Source of the DNA: Halobacteria archaeon
Lineage (GTDB): Archaea; Halobacteriota; Syntropharchaeia; Alkanophagales; Methanospirareceae
Length of the DNA stretch: 7,411 nt
Direction of reading: 5' to 3'
Assembly: GCA_029932715.1 (NCBI GenBank)
Contig: JAOZPO010000071.1
Coordinates: 1 to 7,411 of the forward strand
The notes under the pieces are model-generated. The model did no database searches. It was not told where the DNA came from and saw only the letters and a list, made by a program, of their open reading frames with translations. Position 1 is the first letter of the stretch. Every line of letters starts with the position of its first letter. The translations under genes and the position numbers were made by a program. Shown piece by piece: positions 5,727 to 7,411 of this stretch.

Positions 5727-6419
5727 TCACCTGAATGCTTTTGCCATTGCTTCAAAGAGTTGATCTATGTTATCGCCTTTCAATGCTGATATAGGTACCA
5801 CGCGATGCTGCGGGAACGCAGTTTTTATCCGCTGTGGTGTGGAGTCGGGCAAGTCCACTTTATTCGCAGCGATAATGATGGGCATGCCTCGTGCTTCCAT
5901 ATTACCTATGATTACGACATTCGTTTGCGTATACGGGTCTTCAGTAGAATCCATCAGAAGAAGAACACCATCAATATCGTCAAGCCATTTTATTGCTTCT
6001 ATAACACCTTCAGTAGCCTCCTTCGCCCTTCTCTTCGCCTCTTCTTCTTCCAAACCATACGCCATAAAGTCGCGAAAATCTATCTTCGTCGCCAAACCTG
6101 GCGTGTCAATCACGTCCAGCTTCAACTTCGCTTTGCTTCGCTTTGTCTTTGGATTGGACACAGGATTTTGCAGTAGGTTTGCCGTCAGGTCTATGTTAAC
6201 TCCCTCCCGCCTTATCACCCGCCTCGTCTCGTGTGGAACCTCCGTGGATGTCCCCACATCCTCATCCTCATCCACGAAAGTATGGACTATTCTATTCGCC
6301 AAAGTCGTTTTCCCCGCATTCGGCGGCCCGTAAATGCCTATCTTTACCGATTGCTTCTTTAAAAGTAAACTCATTAGCAATCGAGAAAAGACACCTTTCA
6401 GCCTCTTCCGTGTTATCAT
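5727..6419 (-). CDS. arvA: Era-like GTPase OapA/ArvA, vesicle-forming small GTPase
   Basis: All the GTPase motifs are present in this 230-residue protein: G1 GPPNAGKT (31-38), a switch I region around VPHETRR (61-67), G3 DTPG (105-108), G4 NKVD (186-189) and G5 SALKG (211-215). It is the single-domain archaeal Era-like family without the KH domain of bacterial Era. A hydrophobic and basic N-terminus (LKGVFSRLLMSLLLKK, 7-22) looks like an amphipathic membrane-binding helix, as expected for a coat-like GTPase. In Haloferax the orthologue is needed to form extracellular vesicles. It begins the unit with ArvB and ArvC. An insert rich in K and R (90-100) precedes G3. The ATG at 6419 is the longest start, since TAA lies in frame just upstream; an ATG at 6374 would remove the N-terminal helix. 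The AGGAGG at 6442-6437 is 17 nt away, oddly far. Confidence 0.92.
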   Translation of the reverse strand: MITRKRLKGVFSRLLMSLLLKKQSVKIGIYGPPNAGKTTLANRIVHTFVDEDEDVGTSTEVPHETRRVIRREGVNIDLTANLLQNPVSNPKTKRSKAKLKLDVIDTPGLATKIDFRDFMAYGLEEEEAKRRAKEATEGVIEAIKWLDDIDGVLLLMDSTEDPYTQTNVVIIGNMEARGMPIIIAANKVDLPDSTPQRIKTAFPQHRVVPISALKGDNIDQLFEAMAKAFR

Positions 6420-6436
6420 CTCTCTATTCTCTTATT

Positions 6437-6486
6437 CCTCCTTTTCTAAAAAAAAAATGCCGCCTGATACGCATAAATTTAATATC
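6437..6486 (-). promoter_or_regulatory. Leader and likely promoter of the arvABC operon
   Basis: On the minus strand an AT-rich TTAAATTTATG (6482-6472) is a TATA-box candidate that would place the transcript start near 6450, within or beside a run of ten T's (6457-6448). AGGAGG follows at 6442-6437. The T10 run may lie in the melted start region or in the first bases of the mRNA, where it could cause slippage or early termination. Confidence 0.4.
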
Positions 6487-6499
6487 CTACACTCTCATA

Positions 6500-6563
6500 A
6501 TATGTATATCAATTTAAACATAACTTCCGGTAGTTCATAGTTAGGGGCAAGGAAGAGGGAAGT
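6500..6563 (+). promoter_or_regulatory. Likely promoter and ribosome binding site of aIF1A
   Basis: TATGTATATCAATTTAAAC at 6501-6519 is a TATA-box candidate for the rightward genes and predicts a transcript start near 6536. GGAAGAGGG at 6551-6559 is a G-rich Shine-Dalgarno site placed 4 nt before the TTG at 6564, supporting that start. This promoter and the arvABC promoter are back to back within about 140 bp. Confidence 0.45.
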
Positions 6564-6875
6564 TTGGAGCGAGTGGAGATAGTGATAGAGCAAACAGAAG
6601 AGGTAATACGTGTCCGTATACCAAAAGGAAGGGATAGAGAGGTATTAGGTATAGTGCAGAAGATGTTAGGTGGGCGGAGAGTGACAGTGCAGTGTGTAGA
6701 TGATAAAGAGAGAATGGCGCGAATCCCAGGTAGGCTAAAGCGGCGGCATTGGGTAAATGTGGGGGATGTGGTAATAATAGTGCCCTGGGACTTTCAGGAT
6801 GAAAAGGCGGACCTCGTCTACCGTTATAAGAGGCCACAAGCGGAATGGCTGAGAAAGAAGGGCTATTTGAGGTAG
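6564..6875 (+). CDS. eif1A: Translation initiation factor aIF1A
   Basis: aIF1A binds the A site of the small ribosomal subunit and helps select the start codon; it is the archaeal counterpart of eukaryotic eIF1A and bacterial IF1. The 103-residue protein is close to the usual archaeal length and shows the OB-fold sequence in order: RVRIPKGRDREVLGIVQKMLGG (16-37), RVTVQCVDDKERMARIPGRLKRRHWVNVGDVVIIVPWDFQ (39-78) and the C-terminal DLVYRYKRPQAEWLRKKGYL. No ATG precedes the conserved region in frame (TAG at 6531), so the gene starts with TTG at 6564; GTG at 6573 is the only close alternative. Its last 31 nt overlap the start of the RIO1 gene, indicating one unit and probable translational coupling. 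The aIF1A-RIO1 pair is conserved in many archaea. Confidence 0.96.
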   Translation: MERVEIVIEQTEEVIRVRIPKGRDREVLGIVQKMLGGRRVTVQCVDDKERMARIPGRLKRRHWVNVGDVVIIVPWDFQDEKADLVYRYKRPQAEWLRKKGYLR

Positions 6876-7411
6876 AAAGATGGCTGAAGAAGGAACAGCG
6901 GCAGCTACCAAAAGGCAAAAAGCGTAAAAAGGATTTCCAGGATAGAAAGACGGAACAATATGTCCTTGACGTCCCAACGCTGGAGACATTGTATAAATTC
7001 TCAAGTAGAGGTATATTGAAAGCGTTGGGTGGTCCGGTAAGTAGAGGTAAAGAAGCGGTTATATTTCACGCGATAGGTGCGAGGGATGAGGAGCTTGCGA
7101 TAAAGATGTATAAAGTGGATACGTCTAACTTCAATGTCATGCTTGATTATATAATTGGTGATCCGAGATTTGAGAATATAAAGAGGGATCGTAGAAGCAT
7201 CGTATTTGCATGGGCTCGGAAGGAGTTGAAGAATCTGAAGCGGGCTTTTGACGCCGGCGTCCGGGTGCCCAAACCGATTGCATGTGATAAGAACGTGCTG
7301 ATAATGGAATTTATAGGTAAAGGCGGTATTGCAGCACCGAAATTACGCAATGTCCCTTTAGAAGTGCTTAAACTTGACTTTGACCTCGAAGACCTCTTCT
7401 CGCGCATCGTC
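6845..7411 (+). CDS. rio1: RIO1-type atypical serine kinase (3' end beyond the window)
   Basis: RIO1 is an atypical protein kinase/ATPase acting in late maturation of the small ribosomal subunit. The 189 visible codons have no stop and run off the right edge. An N-terminal basic stretch (LPKGKKRKK, 21-29) is followed by a short winged-helix-like segment and the kinase N-lobe: P-loop GGPVSRGKEAVIFHA (62-76), the ATP-binding lysine in AIKMYK (85-90, K87), STSNF-like DTSNF, YIIGDPRF (102-109), WARKELKNLKRAFDAGVRVPKP (123-144) and hinge VLIMEFIGKGG (151-161). The HGD catalytic loop and metal site lie outside the window. The start ATG at 6845 lies inside aIF1A, overlapping it by 31 nt, with AAGAGG about 11 nt upstream. 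The ATG at 6880 is in another frame and ends quickly. The P-loop has V where RIO1 proteins often have N after KEA. Confidence 0.94.
   Translation, partial: MAEKEGLFEVERWLKKEQRQLPKGKKRKKDFQDRKTEQYVLDVPTLETLYKFSSRGILKALGGPVSRGKEAVIFHAIGARDEELAIKMYKVDTSNFNVMLDYIIGDPRFENIKRDRRSIVFAWARKELKNLKRAFDAGVRVPKPIACDKNVLIMEFIGKGGIAAPKLRNVPLEVLKLDFDLEDLFSRIV

Noticed and set aside
6126..6145. Perfect tandem CTTCGCTTTG pair inside arvA
   Set aside because: It encodes a Lys/Arg/Ser/Ala-rich loop (KRSKAK) before G3, does not break the frame, and is explained by codon choice.
5767..6333. Rightward open frame of 188 codons opposite the ArvA gene
   Set aside because: It lies wholly antisense to a GTPase with all motifs intact. 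Its Ser- and Phe-rich translation mirrors the codon pattern of the real gene.
6541..7004. Leftward open frames opposite aIF1A and RIO1
   Set aside because: Both overlap conserved rightward genes and their Pro-, Leu- and Ser-rich products are typical shadows.
1..7411. tRNA, rRNA, CRISPR arrays, IS ends and a replication origin
   Set aside because: I saw no cloverleaf-like sequence, spaced repeats, transposase or clustered origin boxes. The Oap name comes from haloarchaea, but no orc1/cdc6 gene or origin repeats are present here.

Overview
The window looks like a euryarchaeal chromosome segment. It encodes archaeal-type AdoMet synthetase, aIF1A, a RIO1-type kinase, archaeal SepF, a ZPR1-type zinc protein and the OapABC/ArvABC set. 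SepF implies an FtsZ-dividing archaeon. TATA-like boxes sit at archaeal distances from several starts, and G-rich Shine-Dalgarno sites precede many genes. The codon style and the B12-type radical SAM protein would suit a methanogen or methane/alkane-oxidising relative (for example the ANME-1/Syntrophoarchaeia side), but the sequence alone does not fix the lineage.

Layout. Positions 1-489 (+) hold the broken remains of two small genes: the 3' end of one with a frame change at an A7 run, and a second of about 87 codons broken by several frame changes. Positions 490-579 hold no gene. Positions 580-2614 (-) are a two-gene unit: a GbsR/MarR-like winged-helix regulator, then a B12-binding-type radical SAM enzyme whose start overlaps the regulator's end by 8 nt. 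Positions 2692-3903 (-) encode AdoMet synthetase with its own likely promoter. Positions 4006-4897 (-) encode SepF and then a ZPR1-type zinc protein. Positions 5017-6419 (-) encode an Era-like GTPase (OapA/ArvA), a DUF2073 protein (OapB/ArvB) and a zinc-ribbon protein (OapC/ArvC). A divergent promoter region at 6420-6563 separates this from the rightward translation genes: aIF1A with a TTG start, and a RIO1 kinase that starts inside the aIF1A gene and runs off the right edge.

How the genes may work together. The right half is a conserved archaeal housekeeping neighbourhood linking membrane and cell-shape functions (the ArvABC GTPase system known from haloarchaea to drive extracellular vesicle formation, and the FtsZ membrane anchor SepF) to translation and ribosome maturation (aIF1A, RIO1). 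AdoMet synthetase makes the cofactor that the radical SAM enzyme uses. The most notable points are the close linkage of the vesicle GTPase operon with sepF, a regulator translationally coupled to a B12-radical SAM enzyme that might act on membrane lipids, and the decayed gene pair at the left edge.
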